Source: Nostoc sp. B(2019)
GTDB lineage: Bacteria > Cyanobacteriota > Cyanobacteriia > Cyanobacteriales > Nostocaceae
DNA length: 64,000 nt
NCBI RefSeq assembly: GCF_010091925.1
Contig: NZ_WVID01000003.1
Span: 62,001 to 126,000, forward strand
Direction: 5' to 3'
In this document: piece after piece, positions 55,625 to 64,000 of the stretch
Layout of the letters: every line of letters begins with the position of its first letter
Numbering within the stretch: the first letter of the stretch is position 1
Notes under the pieces: model-generated
The model's input: the letters and a program-made list of their open reading frames with translations, nothing else
What the model was told of the DNA's origin: nothing
Database searches by the model: none
Translations under genes and position numbers: made by a program

Positions 55625-55873
55625 TTAAATAATTTGTCGCAATTCATCTAGAGTGTTCATGCTCTTAATTCCCTGCTGAATTGCTTTTAATTTATCTAAA
55701 TCCGAAATTTGAGATATTTCTGGCATCAATTGCAATCCCTCAGTATCAAATTTTATCTCTAAAGCAAGTTCAATACCTGACAGCATCTCCTCTCGCCGTC
55801 CTTCTTGTCGTCCTCGTTGTTCGCCCTCTTTTAAAATTTGCTGATACCAAGGAGATTCACGTAATATTGCCAT
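55625..55873 (-). pseudogene. truncated Rpn/DUF4351-type PD-(D/E)XK protein, C-terminal fragment
   Basis: An 82-residue frame reading 'MAILRESPWYQQILKEGEQ', then 'RGRQEGRREEMLSGIELALE' and 'LMPEISQISDLDKL'. This is the typical C-terminal tail of Rpn-family recombination-promoting nuclease/putative transposase proteins, which are about 280-320 residues. The upstream part with the nuclease core is missing; the frame continues instead into the dispersed repeat at 55880-55990. Hence a remnant. Confidence 0.7.
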
Positions 55874-55879
55874 TGTGAG

Positions 55880-55990
55880 CCAGCGCGTTGCGGGGGTTCC
55901 CACGGCAGTCCGCTCAAGTCGGGAAACCCGCCCACGCGGCTGCCTCCCCGTTGTAGCGACTGGCGAACCCTTTAGGGCGTTACCCATTTT
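55880..55990. repeat. GC-rich dispersed repeat next to the Rpn fragment
   Basis: A block containing 'GCGTTGCGGGGGTTCCC', 'GTCGGGAAACCCGCCC' and 'CTGGCGAACCC', clearly more GC-rich than its surroundings and with internal palindromes. It replaces the expected 5' part of the nuclease gene. Confidence 0.6.
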
Positions 55991-56125
55991 ACCCAACTTT
56001 CAGGCGCGAGGCTGATTAATCGCTTGGTGCTAATGTCTGCTGCTTTTGCCATAGAGAAGTAGATGACCACTTTAGTAGTTTATGGCTAAAGGGGCGATCG
56101 CTTGGGGGACGATATGAAACTAAAG

Positions 56126-57853
56126 CTATAAATTACTTGGTACTGTTTTAAATTTTTCTGCCGAACCTAAAGAATAATCTTCTAACCTAAAATCAGCAAA
56201 AGGCTTCTCTTCTAATCTATTCCGCAGTGCTTCATCTAGAAGCACATCTGCTGACCTTTGTTTGACGCCAATAATTATAATACTTCGCTGGTATGCGGTT
56301 AAATCCTGACTTGCCTGACAATTACTCCGCTGGAATTGACCCAAATTTAATAAGCGATAACCTTTAACACTTGGTGTATTACTAAATATTTTTTTTGCTA
56401 AAAGTTGTATTTGTCGGGAACGTTCTAAAGCTATACGTTGTTCAATTCCTACATCACCTTTACAAGAAGCTGTACCTACAGAGATAATTTCACTGGGATT
56501 TTTCATTACTTTCTGTATCTCTTCTTGTTCTATATTCAAGTTTAAAAGTTCTAAACTAATAATTTGATCATTATATTTAATTTGAAACGTGCTGCCTAAA
56601 AGCCATTTATATTCTACTGATAAAACAACTATATTAAAATCAGCAATTCTCCCCTGACTATCCCTACCTTTTTCATAAGAAAAATAATCAATTTTGCCTT
56701 TAATTGTTGGAGACTGCCCATGATTTGGAACTGAAGTTAATTTTGTATGCCACAGTGTTAAAGCCATTATACTAACTAATCCCAAAGTTACTAAGAGCGC
56801 TGTAAAAATTGACGCTAATGGTACTTTCTCCGGCTGATTCTGTTGAGGCAGTAAATTTTTAGTAGTACCTAACAAGGCTAACTGTTCAGCTTTTGGCTCT
56901 ACTACATTTACAGTTGCAGCAGTTGCTTCTATTAATTGGTGTTCAATTTCTTCTAAATACTGCAAAATTTCCTGAGCATTGGCGGGGCGGTTTATTATCT
57001 CCGGTGTCATTAGCCAATCAATTAAATTCAAAAGCAAAGGTGAGATGTGAATAGCATGATTTCGCCAGTGCAACAAATTATTGTGGATATCGTACATATC
57101 CAAGGGATGATATCCCGTTAGTAAAAATACAAAGGTGCGTCCCAAAGCAAAGAAATCTGATTCTGGCACAGCTTGACCGCTCATTTGTTCTGGGGCGCTG
57201 TAACCGGATGACATAATTGCTGTCATGCCTTTGCAGTTGCTAAGTTGGGTTGGGTAGGATTTGGCTATTTCTCTGGCAGTGCCAAAGTCTATTAATACTA
57301 GTTTTCCTAAACTTTTTTTGGTAAAAGGAGAGCGAATTATGATGTTAGATGGCTTAATATCTTGATGCAAATATTGCTGGCGATGGACTGAATCCAAAAT
57401 TTCTAGTAACTGTTTTAACCAGGCTATAGCTTGTTCTTGGCAAATATAATGATTCTGCTGTTGCTTTATCCACTGTTCTAAGTTAAGCCCGTTAATTTTT
57501 TCCATTGCAATGCAGTGCAACACCAAACCATTTCGGGTTTGATACTGGAAGTAACTATCCATTTTAGGAATGCCGGGATGATTCATTTTTCCCAGCACAG
57601 TTACCTCTTGCTGAAATAGTTCTACTGCTTCAGCCTTGGCTGATAGTTCCTCCTTGAGTACCTTGAGGATTTTAGGCGTATCCTGTTCGTATGCCTGATA
57701 AACTTTACTAAAGCCTGTCTTGTCACTTAACAGGCGCATTACCCGATAGCGCCCTAATAATTCCAGCTGGGAACCACAACTTAAACAAAAGCGGTTTTCA
57801 TCATTATCTTGGTGATTTGGTTTAGGGCAAACGGGATTGATACAAAGGCTCAT
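56126..57853 (-). CDS. serine/threonine protein kinase with 4-Cys motif and C-terminal extension
   Basis: A 575-residue membrane-anchored kinase. The N-terminal zinc-ribbon-like '4-Cys' motif ('CINPVCPKPNHQDNDENRFC' then LSCG) precedes the kinase domain (about 35-310) with 'YLHQDIKPSNIII' (catalytic Asp), 'LIDFGTARE' (DFG) and 'GYSAPEQMSG'. One membrane helix ('IFTALLVTLGLVSIMALTLW', near 370) leads to a periplasmic domain of about 190 residues. This contains 'SVGTASCKGDVGIEQRIALERSRQIQLLAKKIF', loosely like OmpA-type peptidoglycan-binding text. The ATG at 57853 is chosen, since the 4-Cys motif follows at once. Confidence 0.88.
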   Translation of the reverse strand: MSLCINPVCPKPNHQDNDENRFCLSCGSQLELLGRYRVMRLLSDKTGFSKVYQAYEQDTPKILKVLKEELSAKAEAVELFQQEVTVLGKMNHPGIPKMDSYFQYQTRNGLVLHCIAMEKINGLNLEQWIKQQQNHYICQEQAIAWLKQLLEILDSVHRQQYLHQDIKPSNIIIRSPFTKKSLGKLVLIDFGTAREIAKSYPTQLSNCKGMTAIMSSGYSAPEQMSGQAVPESDFFALGRTFVFLLTGYHPLDMYDIHNNLLHWRNHAIHISPLLLNLIDWLMTPEIINRPANAQEILQYLEEIEHQLIEATAATVNVVEPKAEQLALLGTTKNLLPQQNQPEKVPLASIFTALLVTLGLVSIMALTLWHTKLTSVPNHGQSPTIKGKIDYFSYEKGRDSQGRIADFNIVVLSVEYKWLLGSTFQIKYNDQIISLELLNLNIEQEEIQKVMKNPSEIISVGTASCKGDVGIEQRIALERSRQIQLLAKKIFSNTPSVKGYRLLNLGQFQRSNCQASQDLTAYQRSIIIIGVKQRSADVLLDEALRNRLEEKPFADFRLEDYSLGSAEKFKTVPSNL

Positions 57854-57969
57854 GACTGGCTTATCCGTACTTGAAGGAGAGCGTAGACATATAGCGTCGT
57901 TAGACATCGCTCATCTTCATTCTTCTGTTCCCGTTCAGTAATCCCGTCCAAATAATAATGAGATTTTTC

Positions 57970-58809
57970 TCAACTGTGTTCTGCCAAGAAAGCCGCTACA
58001 GTCTGGTTAAATGCTTCTGGTTGCGTCAAAAATGGCCAATGATTACCGGGAACTTGGCAGAGGCGTAAATTTTTCAGATAGGTTTTATAGGGTTGGAGTT
58101 GCCAATCTTGGCGGTTTAGACCTTGTTCTGGCTGCACCAAGAGAGTAGGGGTATTCAGGGGAATTGTAAAACCAGGCACTTGCATGACTTCCTCAAAAAT
58201 CCCATCACGAGCGGCAAAAGTAAATTTGCTGCCCCAACTACCATCGGGTTTTTGTTCTATTCCTGCGAGTAAGACTTGCTGCTGTAAAGGACTCCATCCT
58301 TGATATTGCTTTAACTGTCGTGCTTGTTGTTCGGCTTCCTCTTGACTGGCAAACGGGCCCATGCTTTTAAGAAAAGGTAAGAAGCGATACAACATTGGAA
58401 AAGTTACCCTGAGAAAGCTAGGCATCTTCCAAATGAAAATCGGATCGACCAGAATCATACTCCGCAAACGTTCTGGATTTTTCCTGGCCCAGATAGCAGC
58501 TAATTTCCCTGTCCATGAGTGACTGACAACATGGGCAAAAGACCATCCCAAATGATTCATTAGGGCTTCGAGATCTGCGATCGCACTCTCAAAACTATAA
58601 TCTTTTATTGGCTTACTACTTTCGCCATGACCGCGCATATCCGGCGCAACTATGTGGTAATCTGCCGCCAGATAATCTCCCAAACTAGACCACACTAGAG
58701 CATGGTCAGCTAAGCCATGTAACAGTAGTAAAGGTTTTTGACCTTGATTCCACTCTAAATAAGAAAGTTGGATATCAGGCTTTGATAAAGTTTGACGTAC
58801 AGGCATCAT
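57970..58809 (-). CDS. alpha/beta hydrolase
   Basis: A 279-residue cytoplasmic hydrolase: 'PLLLLHGLADHALVWSSLGDYLA' (oxyanion region), 'VAPDMRGHGESSKP', the nucleophile Ser in 'HVVSHSWTGKLAAIWA', and the catalytic His in 'PGNHWPFLTQPEAF'. The elbow reads S-H-S-W-T where G-x-S-x-G is usual, a variation seen in the superfamily. Substrate unknown. Confidence 0.85.
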   Translation of the reverse strand: MMPVRQTLSKPDIQLSYLEWNQGQKPLLLLHGLADHALVWSSLGDYLAADYHIVAPDMRGHGESSKPIKDYSFESAIADLEALMNHLGWSFAHVVSHSWTGKLAAIWARKNPERLRSMILVDPIFIWKMPSFLRVTFPMLYRFLPFLKSMGPFASQEEAEQQARQLKQYQGWSPLQQQVLLAGIEQKPDGSWGSKFTFAARDGIFEEVMQVPGFTIPLNTPTLLVQPEQGLNRQDWQLQPYKTYLKNLRLCQVPGNHWPFLTQPEAFNQTVAAFLAEHS

Positions 58810-58871
58810 TGCAAATCAATTAGTGGAGAGATAACTTTGCGCTTATGGTACTGCGAAAAAACGTCCAAGAG

Positions 58872-58945
58872 GAGTCAAGGGTCAAGGGTCAAGAGTCAAG
58901 CGTCAAGCGTCAAGCGTCAAGAGTCAAAAGTCAAAAGTCAAAAGT
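58872..58945. repeat. heptameric tandem repeat (GTCAAGA/GTCAAGC/GTCAAAA)n
   Basis: About ten to eleven seven-base units in a row, in blocks of GGGTCAA, GCGTCAA and AAGTCAA variants. It lies in the gap between the divergent hydrolase and nitroreductase genes. Confidence 0.9.
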
Positions 58946-59114
58946 TATTCCCTTCATCTCCTCTGCTCCCCTGCCCCCCTGCTCCGCAGTCCCAGTCCAT
59001 TCGTTACTTATTACCAATTTCACAGTTTGACGATTGTACTAATTGACACGAAATAATGAGGCTAATGAATGCCAAGATCAAAGAAAAGGACATCCCAAGG
59101 ATATTGAAATTATT

Positions 59115-60647
59115 ATGCCGGAAATACATCAATCAATTGCTCAGCATTACCACGAACGTACTAAATATGATCCTGAGACTCTTGCCTCTAAAAATCAGAG
59201 GTTAGACTGGGCTAAGCAGCCAGTGCCTTTTAAAGAGTACAAAATTGGCTCTACTTATGATCTCAAACCCTATATCCAAGAAAAACCAAAGGCATTTACT
59301 AATAACCAAGATGCTCAATGGTGGCAAAGATTATCGCAATTGCTGTTTCGCAGTTATGGACTAACGGCAAGAATGCCTTCTATGGGAAGTGCGGTATATT
59401 TACGAGCTGCTCCCAGTGCAGGCGGGTTATACCCTGCCGAGATGTATGTGGTTTCTCGTGGGACACCGTTATTACCACCTGGACTGTATAATTACCAGTG
59501 TCGGACTCATTCTCTGATGCATTATTGGGAAAGTGATGTTTGGCAAACTTTACAGGCAGCCTGTTTCTGGCATCCCGCACTAGAAAATACCCAACTGGCA
59601 ATTATTGTGACTGCGGTTTTCTATCGTTCAGCGTGGCGCTATGAAGATAGAGCTTACCGTCGGATTTTTCTAGATACAGGACACCTGTTGGGTAATATCG
59701 AGTTAGCTGGCGCGATTACTGATTATCGCCCTCACTTAATTGGTGGCTTTGTGGATGAATCGGTAAACGATTTGCTTTATGTAGATCAGCAACAGGAAGG
59801 TGCGATCGCTGTTCTACCTCTGGCAGACTTGTTAGATATCAAACAAAATCTACCACTGGGATGTACTGCTTTACCTTCTGCCACCCAAACTAATTATCCC
59901 CCAATCCCTGATGGTGAATTGCTGACATATTTTCATCAGCACACCCAGATTCAACCAGGTATAACAGGTAAGCTCAATTTACCAACGGTTAAACAAGAAA
60001 AATCTTTAGAGGATAAATATAATTTTCCGTTCTGTCTAAAAATTCCCACTGTCACCACGCCGATGTATTGGGGAGAAAAGCTGTCAGAACTGGAAATTAA
60101 CATGTACAAGCGACGTTCTACCCGCGCTTATAATGGCGAAGATTTAACCTTGGATGAACTGAAGTCTTTACTTGATTTTACTTACCAGCCACAAAATTAT
60201 ATTGACCAAAGTTTAGATACTTCTCCAGATTACTTTGACCTAAATTTAATAGAGACATTTATTGCTGTCTGCGGGGTGAAAGGACTGGAGGCAGGATGTT
60301 ATTATTACGCACCAAAAGCGCAAGAATTACGACAGATTCGCTTTAAAAACTTCCGGCGAGAATTGCATTTTCTCTGCTTAGGGCAAGAATTAGGGCGAGA
60401 TGCAGCGGCGGTACTATTTCATACAGCTGATCTCAAATCCGCGATCGCCCAGTACGGCGATCGCGTTTACCGTTACTTACACATGGATGCTGGTCATTTG
60501 GGGCAACGGCTGAATTTAGCCGCAATGCGCCTGAATCTCGGTGTCAGTGGTATCGGTGGTTTCTTTGATGACCAAGTAAATGAAGTTTTGGGTATCCCTA
60601 CTGATGAAGCAGTTATCTACATTACAACATTGGGGCGACCAAGATAA
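59115..60647 (+). CDS. SagB/ThcOx-type dehydrogenase, two nitroreductase domains
   Basis: A 510-residue FMN-dependent protein with duplicated nitroreductase folds. The first domain (about 70-240) has 'RAAPSAGGLYPAEMYVV', the SagB/ThcOx signature. The second (about 315-505) has 'YKRRSTRAYNGEDLTLDELKSLLDF' and 'HLGQRLNLAAMRLNLGVSGIGGFFDDQ'. ThcOx and SagB oxidise azolines in thiazole/oxazole peptides, but no YcaO or precursor peptide gene is near. In cyanobacteria such standalone double-domain proteins are common with unknown substrates. The ATG at 59115 is used; the frame upstream begins with TTG and is unlike the family. Confidence 0.82.
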   Translation: MPEIHQSIAQHYHERTKYDPETLASKNQRLDWAKQPVPFKEYKIGSTYDLKPYIQEKPKAFTNNQDAQWWQRLSQLLFRSYGLTARMPSMGSAVYLRAAPSAGGLYPAEMYVVSRGTPLLPPGLYNYQCRTHSLMHYWESDVWQTLQAACFWHPALENTQLAIIVTAVFYRSAWRYEDRAYRRIFLDTGHLLGNIELAGAITDYRPHLIGGFVDESVNDLLYVDQQQEGAIAVLPLADLLDIKQNLPLGCTALPSATQTNYPPIPDGELLTYFHQHTQIQPGITGKLNLPTVKQEKSLEDKYNFPFCLKIPTVTTPMYWGEKLSELEINMYKRRSTRAYNGEDLTLDELKSLLDFTYQPQNYIDQSLDTSPDYFDLNLIETFIAVCGVKGLEAGCYYYAPKAQELRQIRFKNFRRELHFLCLGQELGRDAAAVLFHTADLKSAIAQYGDRVYRYLHMDAGHLGQRLNLAAMRLNLGVSGIGGFFDDQVNEVLGIPTDEAVIYITTLGRPR

Positions 60648-60763
60648 AACGAACCATAAGGGAGCAAAGAGCGCATAGATTCTCTGTGTCTGTGCGGTTC
60701 AATTTATTACCTAAATCTCTGGCAGGAAATATCTCCATGCTACTTTTGCACCCCCAACCCATA

Positions 60764-63379
60764 CTAATTCTCCTGTTGTACACCACCCACAACTGGCTTA
60801 ACTTCAGAAAATGGATCTGTGCCCCCAGTCCAGTTAAAGTCACTAATACGGATGCTGAAGCCACCTAATTCCAGCACCGGATTGTATCGTAAAGTGATGC
60901 CATAGGTGCGGCGGCTATATTCTAAAAAGTAGTCAGTGCTGCTTTCTCTACCTGTATCCAAGTTAACTGATGTTTGAAACCCTAAGCGAAATGGCCCATA
61001 AATTTGCTGCGAGATGCCAGCGCTTAGTACTTGGTTATCTACAGAGCGATCAAACAAAAAGGGCGATAATCCATTGTTGAAACCTTGAGAATAGCTGATA
61101 TTAAAGGCGGTATAGTCTAAATACGGTCGAGAGAAATGACCAATCTGTCCTACCAAGCCAATTGTACCAATGAGGGTACTTTGGTTATCACCATTGGTGT
61201 AATAGCTACTCGTACCTGTGACACCGGCAACTGCTTGCAAGTAAGGAACAACTGGAGTGGCTGTGTATCGTAATCCCTCTGTGGCGGTTGGTGCTAATGG
61301 TTTTCCCTGCCACAGCAACAGGCCACTACCAAGAGTAACACTGGCTTGTACACGGCCTAGGGAAATGCGATCATTTTCCCGGTTTGGTTCTAGCAAGTCG
61401 AGGCGATCGGTGTTGGCTTCAATGTACTGAGCACCTCCCTGATAACTGAGGTTAATACCGCTATTACCTAAAGGAATCACTGGAGAGGCAATTACGCCGC
61501 CAAGACTACTCTGGACTGTTTGAAAACCTAGAGTGCCATTGTAGAGGCGATCGCGGTAGCTATATTCCAAATTCAATATGTGGGGATTGGGCGAGCCTAA
61601 TGTCTGGCGCAATCGCAAACTAGCCCGTAGGTTCTCGTCCACCTTGTTCAAGTCAAAACTAGTTAATTCCCCAGAACCTTGAAGTACAGCTGTTGGACTC
61701 AAAACAGCATTCAGTTTTGTTTTCGCACCCAAAAGCGCGGCTAAGTCACTAGTGCCTTCTTGCACAAGTTTTTGCACGAAAAACTGAGGCGTAATAGTCA
61801 AGCTGGCTTGATCTGTATTGATTATTGAAAAACCACGCTCAACAAATAAACCACCCCGTTTATCTCCATCAAAGCCAGGGGAGACGATTGCAGGCGTAAC
61901 TTCCCGTTCTCGACGGTCGAGGGTCTGCTGATCTACTGGGATGGGTATGGTGAGATTTTGGTCAAATACTAAACGTTGTCGCTGTGTGGTGATCCGGTCT
62001 ACTAAGGGCGCTTCCCGTGTTGCAGTGACTTTATCTGCCCGGATCTCTAGTTCTGGAGGCGAAAAGGGGTCATTTGTGATCCGCACATCCCTAGCTTGCC
62101 AACCTCGCGGATAGAAGTCAATCTGTTGAGCTTCAAACCGCAGCCGATTCACTACACCCCCTGCTTTTGGTGGTGGGACGTTTCTAGCGTCTGGCTGACC
62201 ACCTAGAACAAAATCAATTCCTCCAGGACTGCTCACACCTGAAAGGGGCTGATTGGCTCTAATGCGATCGCTCGGCGGACGCCTGGGAACTCCACCTGCT
62301 GTCACATTTGTGGGTGAAAAAGCAAAATCTGTTTGCGCTGTGGGTACGTAAATCTCGCCCCCGCCATTATACAGTTCCCCACTATCTTGAATAAAGTTAT
62401 AGGTAAAGCGTTGTCCCCGCAATACTTGATCGCCCCTTGTCAAGGCTACATTGCCTTCGCCCACGGCAATTAAGTTGTCCAAATTTACTTGCAGGCGATC
62501 GGCATCCACAACCGCCCCATCAAATCGCACCACCACATTACCCTCAGCTGTGATGATTCGTCGTTGCTCGTCATACTCCTGCCGATCTGATGTTACCTCT
62601 ACAACTCTTTGTGTTGCTGGTATATTAACAGGTGCGGATGTAGCAGGTGGTTGATTTTGTGGCTGCTCGGTGGCATCATCCTGCTGTACAGGAGTTGGTG
62701 TTTGAGTTTGTGGTATTTGTGAATTGAATTCTACAGTAATGGGTGTTGATGGCTGGTTTGTCGGGCTGCGAGACTTGAATTTTACAGTATTTTTTACTAC
62801 TTGAGAACTTGATGCATTATCTATAGCAGTTCCAGAGAGAGTGATTTTTCTCGCAGACTGTTGTCCAGCAACATCATGCTGTTTTGATTGAGTTAACTTT
62901 TCAGCTAAGGCTTGCGCTTCAGGGTGGTATGACTTCTTGCTGTTTGTGATGATTGGAGAAACTGGCGGCGCATCTGAGCTACTGTCTTCATGAGGATTAG
63001 AGGTTTTAACCTCCTGCATAGGATAACCAACTGTCAGTGGTTGTCCCAAAAGTGCGGCACTCTCAGAGGTGGTGAGAGGTGAAAATTCTGGTGGAAAGGT
63101 TTCTGGGGTACTGGGTACAGATAGGACTTCGGCAACTACCAAGTCATCTTGAGTTGCATTTGCAGGAGTTGGCAGCCGATAACCCCCAGTGTGGCTCGCA
63201 GGTGCAAAATGAGGCAAATCCTTTTGCTGCTTAGATTTGTCCTTGTTTTCCTGCGTTGTCCCAGTCTCAGTTTCTACAAATGATGTAAACTTTGTCTCAC
63301 TAGCAGATGATACAGAATTTGCAGGTTGTAAAGGTTCGCGGATGAGAGGCGGATCAGGCGGCAGAACTGGATGAAGCAT
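60764..63379 (-). CDS. DUF3769 outer-membrane protein, LptD-like
   Basis: An 871-residue protein. A low-complexity Pro/Ser/Thr/Gln-rich N-terminal third is followed by an OstA/LptA-like jelly roll ('VEVTSDRQEYDEQRRIITAEGNVVVRFDGAVVDADRLQVNL', about 275-350) and a long beta-barrel with alternating strands ending '...GGFSIRISDFNWTGG'. It matches DUF3769, the cyanobacterial LptD counterpart that assembles lipopolysaccharide in the outer membrane. No clear signal peptide is seen, even from the ATG at 63379; an earlier start may supply hydrophobic residues ('FGCLLARLCSSM'). Confidence 0.85.
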   Translation of the reverse strand: MLHPVLPPDPPLIREPLQPANSVSSASETKFTSFVETETGTTQENKDKSKQQKDLPHFAPASHTGGYRLPTPANATQDDLVVAEVLSVPSTPETFPPEFSPLTTSESAALLGQPLTVGYPMQEVKTSNPHEDSSSDAPPVSPIITNSKKSYHPEAQALAEKLTQSKQHDVAGQQSARKITLSGTAIDNASSSQVVKNTVKFKSRSPTNQPSTPITVEFNSQIPQTQTPTPVQQDDATEQPQNQPPATSAPVNIPATQRVVEVTSDRQEYDEQRRIITAEGNVVVRFDGAVVDADRLQVNLDNLIAVGEGNVALTRGDQVLRGQRFTYNFIQDSGELYNGGGEIYVPTAQTDFAFSPTNVTAGGVPRRPPSDRIRANQPLSGVSSPGGIDFVLGGQPDARNVPPPKAGGVVNRLRFEAQQIDFYPRGWQARDVRITNDPFSPPELEIRADKVTATREAPLVDRITTQRQRLVFDQNLTIPIPVDQQTLDRREREVTPAIVSPGFDGDKRGGLFVERGFSIINTDQASLTITPQFFVQKLVQEGTSDLAALLGAKTKLNAVLSPTAVLQGSGELTSFDLNKVDENLRASLRLRQTLGSPNPHILNLEYSYRDRLYNGTLGFQTVQSSLGGVIASPVIPLGNSGINLSYQGGAQYIEANTDRLDLLEPNRENDRISLGRVQASVTLGSGLLLWQGKPLAPTATEGLRYTATPVVPYLQAVAGVTGTSSYYTNGDNQSTLIGTIGLVGQIGHFSRPYLDYTAFNISYSQGFNNGLSPFLFDRSVDNQVLSAGISQQIYGPFRLGFQTSVNLDTGRESSTDYFLEYSRRTYGITLRYNPVLELGGFSIRISDFNWTGGTDPFSEVKPVVGGVQQEN

Positions 63380-63737
63380 ACTTGAACACAATCGAGCTAA
63401 CAAACAGCCAAATGGCCACCGGAAGGATAAATTATAGACTTTGCCTTCCAACTTTCGCCTTCTGCCTACCTGCAACAAGCTATCCGAAGGAGGACACTGC
63501 ATTGTGCAAAGAAGTTGGAGCTGCTTCTGCCGCTCCAAACTTTGGAGGATTCCTGAGCCACTGTATTACTCTCGCCTTTGAGAGTTTTAGACGCCAAAAT
63601 GGTAGTATGTGGCGTCTAGTTTTAGGCTAAATCCCTTCTCACACTCCCCAAGAGAACTTGTGGAGTAGGATAGCAAGTGAGTGTGGCGTCTAGGAGCTTC
63701 CGCCTTCCGTCGGCAGTCGGGGATTATTTGTCGTTTT
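63380..63737. other. 358-base gap between the DUF3769 gene and psbI
   Basis: Contains two copies of 'GTGGCGTCTAG' (near 63610 and 63683) and GC-rich patches near psbI. No gene supported; an antisense frame over psbI is a shadow. Confidence 0.45.
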
Positions 63738-63854
63738 TTACTCTGCATCCCGGCGGCCGGGGTTACGAGCTGGATCGTTCGACAAAAATCCGAAGACGAA
63801 AGTAGCCACAAACAAGGCAACAACAATATAAACAGCGATTTTTAAAGTCACCAT
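63738..63854 (-). CDS. psbI: photosystem II reaction centre protein PsbI
   Basis: A 38-residue single-helix protein: '[19 protein letters not shown]' then '[19 protein letters not shown]'. It is nearly identical to the canonical PsbI sequence, which sits next to D1 in the photosystem II reaction centre. The gene is short and easy to overlook. ATG at 63854, with GGAGATAT just upstream in the minus-strand leader. Confidence 0.95.
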   Translation of the reverse strand: MVTLKIAVYIVVALFVATFVFGFLSNDPARNPGRRDAE

Positions 63855-64000
63855 AGAAATATCTCCAACGGGTGTCAAAAAGAAGCTTTCTCCCAATTTC
63901 TGCTATGCAGAAAAGATAGCTCCTTTATATTACCCAAATCTTGTCACTTTTTTGGAGGACTTCGATGATAGAGGAGAACCCTTCACTTCGCTCAGGGTGA
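63855..64000. other. right edge, psbI leader
   Basis: 146 bases upstream of psbI, containing its promoter presumably; no gene seen before the window ends. Confidence 0.4.

Noticed and set aside
59115-60647. Thiazole/oxazole-modified peptide cluster
   Set aside because: No YcaO cyclodehydratase, precursor peptide or transporter lies within the adjacent genes.
63587-63826. Minus-strand frame overlapping psbI in another frame
   Set aside because: psbI is unmistakable in its own frame; the longer frame is a shadow.

Overview
The window looks like a chromosomal stretch of a filamentous, probably heterocystous (Nostocales) cyanobacterium. Evidence seen in the sequence: photosystem II genes (psbA, psbI, psb35), a CRR6-type NDH-1 maturation factor, a cyanobacterial neutral invertase, very frequent GCGATCGC (HIP1) octamers, heptameric short tandem repeats and several families of dispersed palindromes typical of Nostoc-like genomes. 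No tRNA, rRNA, CRISPR array, intact insertion sequence or prophage was recognised.

Region 1 (1-16.4 kb, all + strand) is the downstream half of a scytonemin (UV sunscreen) locus. It starts with two exported PEP-CTERM beta-propeller proteins (ScyE-like and ScyF-like). Next come an E. coli-like TyrA, a DsbA/FrnE thioredoxin-fold protein, a diverged dehydroquinate-synthase-like enzyme (AroB/EboD type), an EboF-like phosphodiesterase, and a complete dedicated tryptophan/shikimate supply set: fused trpE-trpG, trpC, trpA, trpB, trpD and a DAHP synthase. TyrA should supply 4-hydroxyphenylpyruvate and the Trp enzymes tryptophan, the two precursors condensed by ScyA-ScyC, whose genes are not in this window. 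The operon is interrupted by small repeats, including a 21-bp minisatellite between trpC and trpA. A hairpin at 16335 closes it.

Region 2 (16.4-31.2 kb) is housekeeping and metabolism: a VOC protein, an amino-acid-binding lipoprotein, a NUDIX hydrolase, folK, a class A penicillin-binding protein with an Arg/Ser-rich tail, psb35, a TerB protein, rsmB, a GH100 invertase, a DUF547 protein, a glycosyltransferase, a membrane acyltransferase and a cysteine-rich flavodoxin-fold protein. It includes a gene-empty kilobase at 26.2-27.2 kb.

Region 3 (31.2-49.5 kb) carries a frameshifted rhodanese, a divergent but apparently functional psbA, an ACT-malic enzyme, a Ctp protease, ispG, an APH-type kinase, an isochorismatase-like protein, a LysM-M23 peptidase, an HtrA/Deg protease, DUF760, scpB, ispD, a family 9 glycosyltransferase, DUF4336, CRR6 and a PerR/FurC-type regulator.

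Region 4 (49.6-64 kb) has a NACHT-pentapeptide STAND protein, a receiver-DUF3685 protein whose phosphoacceptor Asp is Glu, an ABC-2 permease, a truncated Rpn-type fragment, a serine/threonine kinase, an alpha/beta hydrolase, a double nitroreductase (SagB/ThcOx type), an LptD-like DUF3769 protein and psbI.

The most interesting signals are the mixed scy/ebo/aromatic-supply operon with its noncanonical AroB and EboF, the in-operon minisatellite, the pseudo-receiver DUF3685 protein, the NACHT-pentapeptide protein and the divergent D1.
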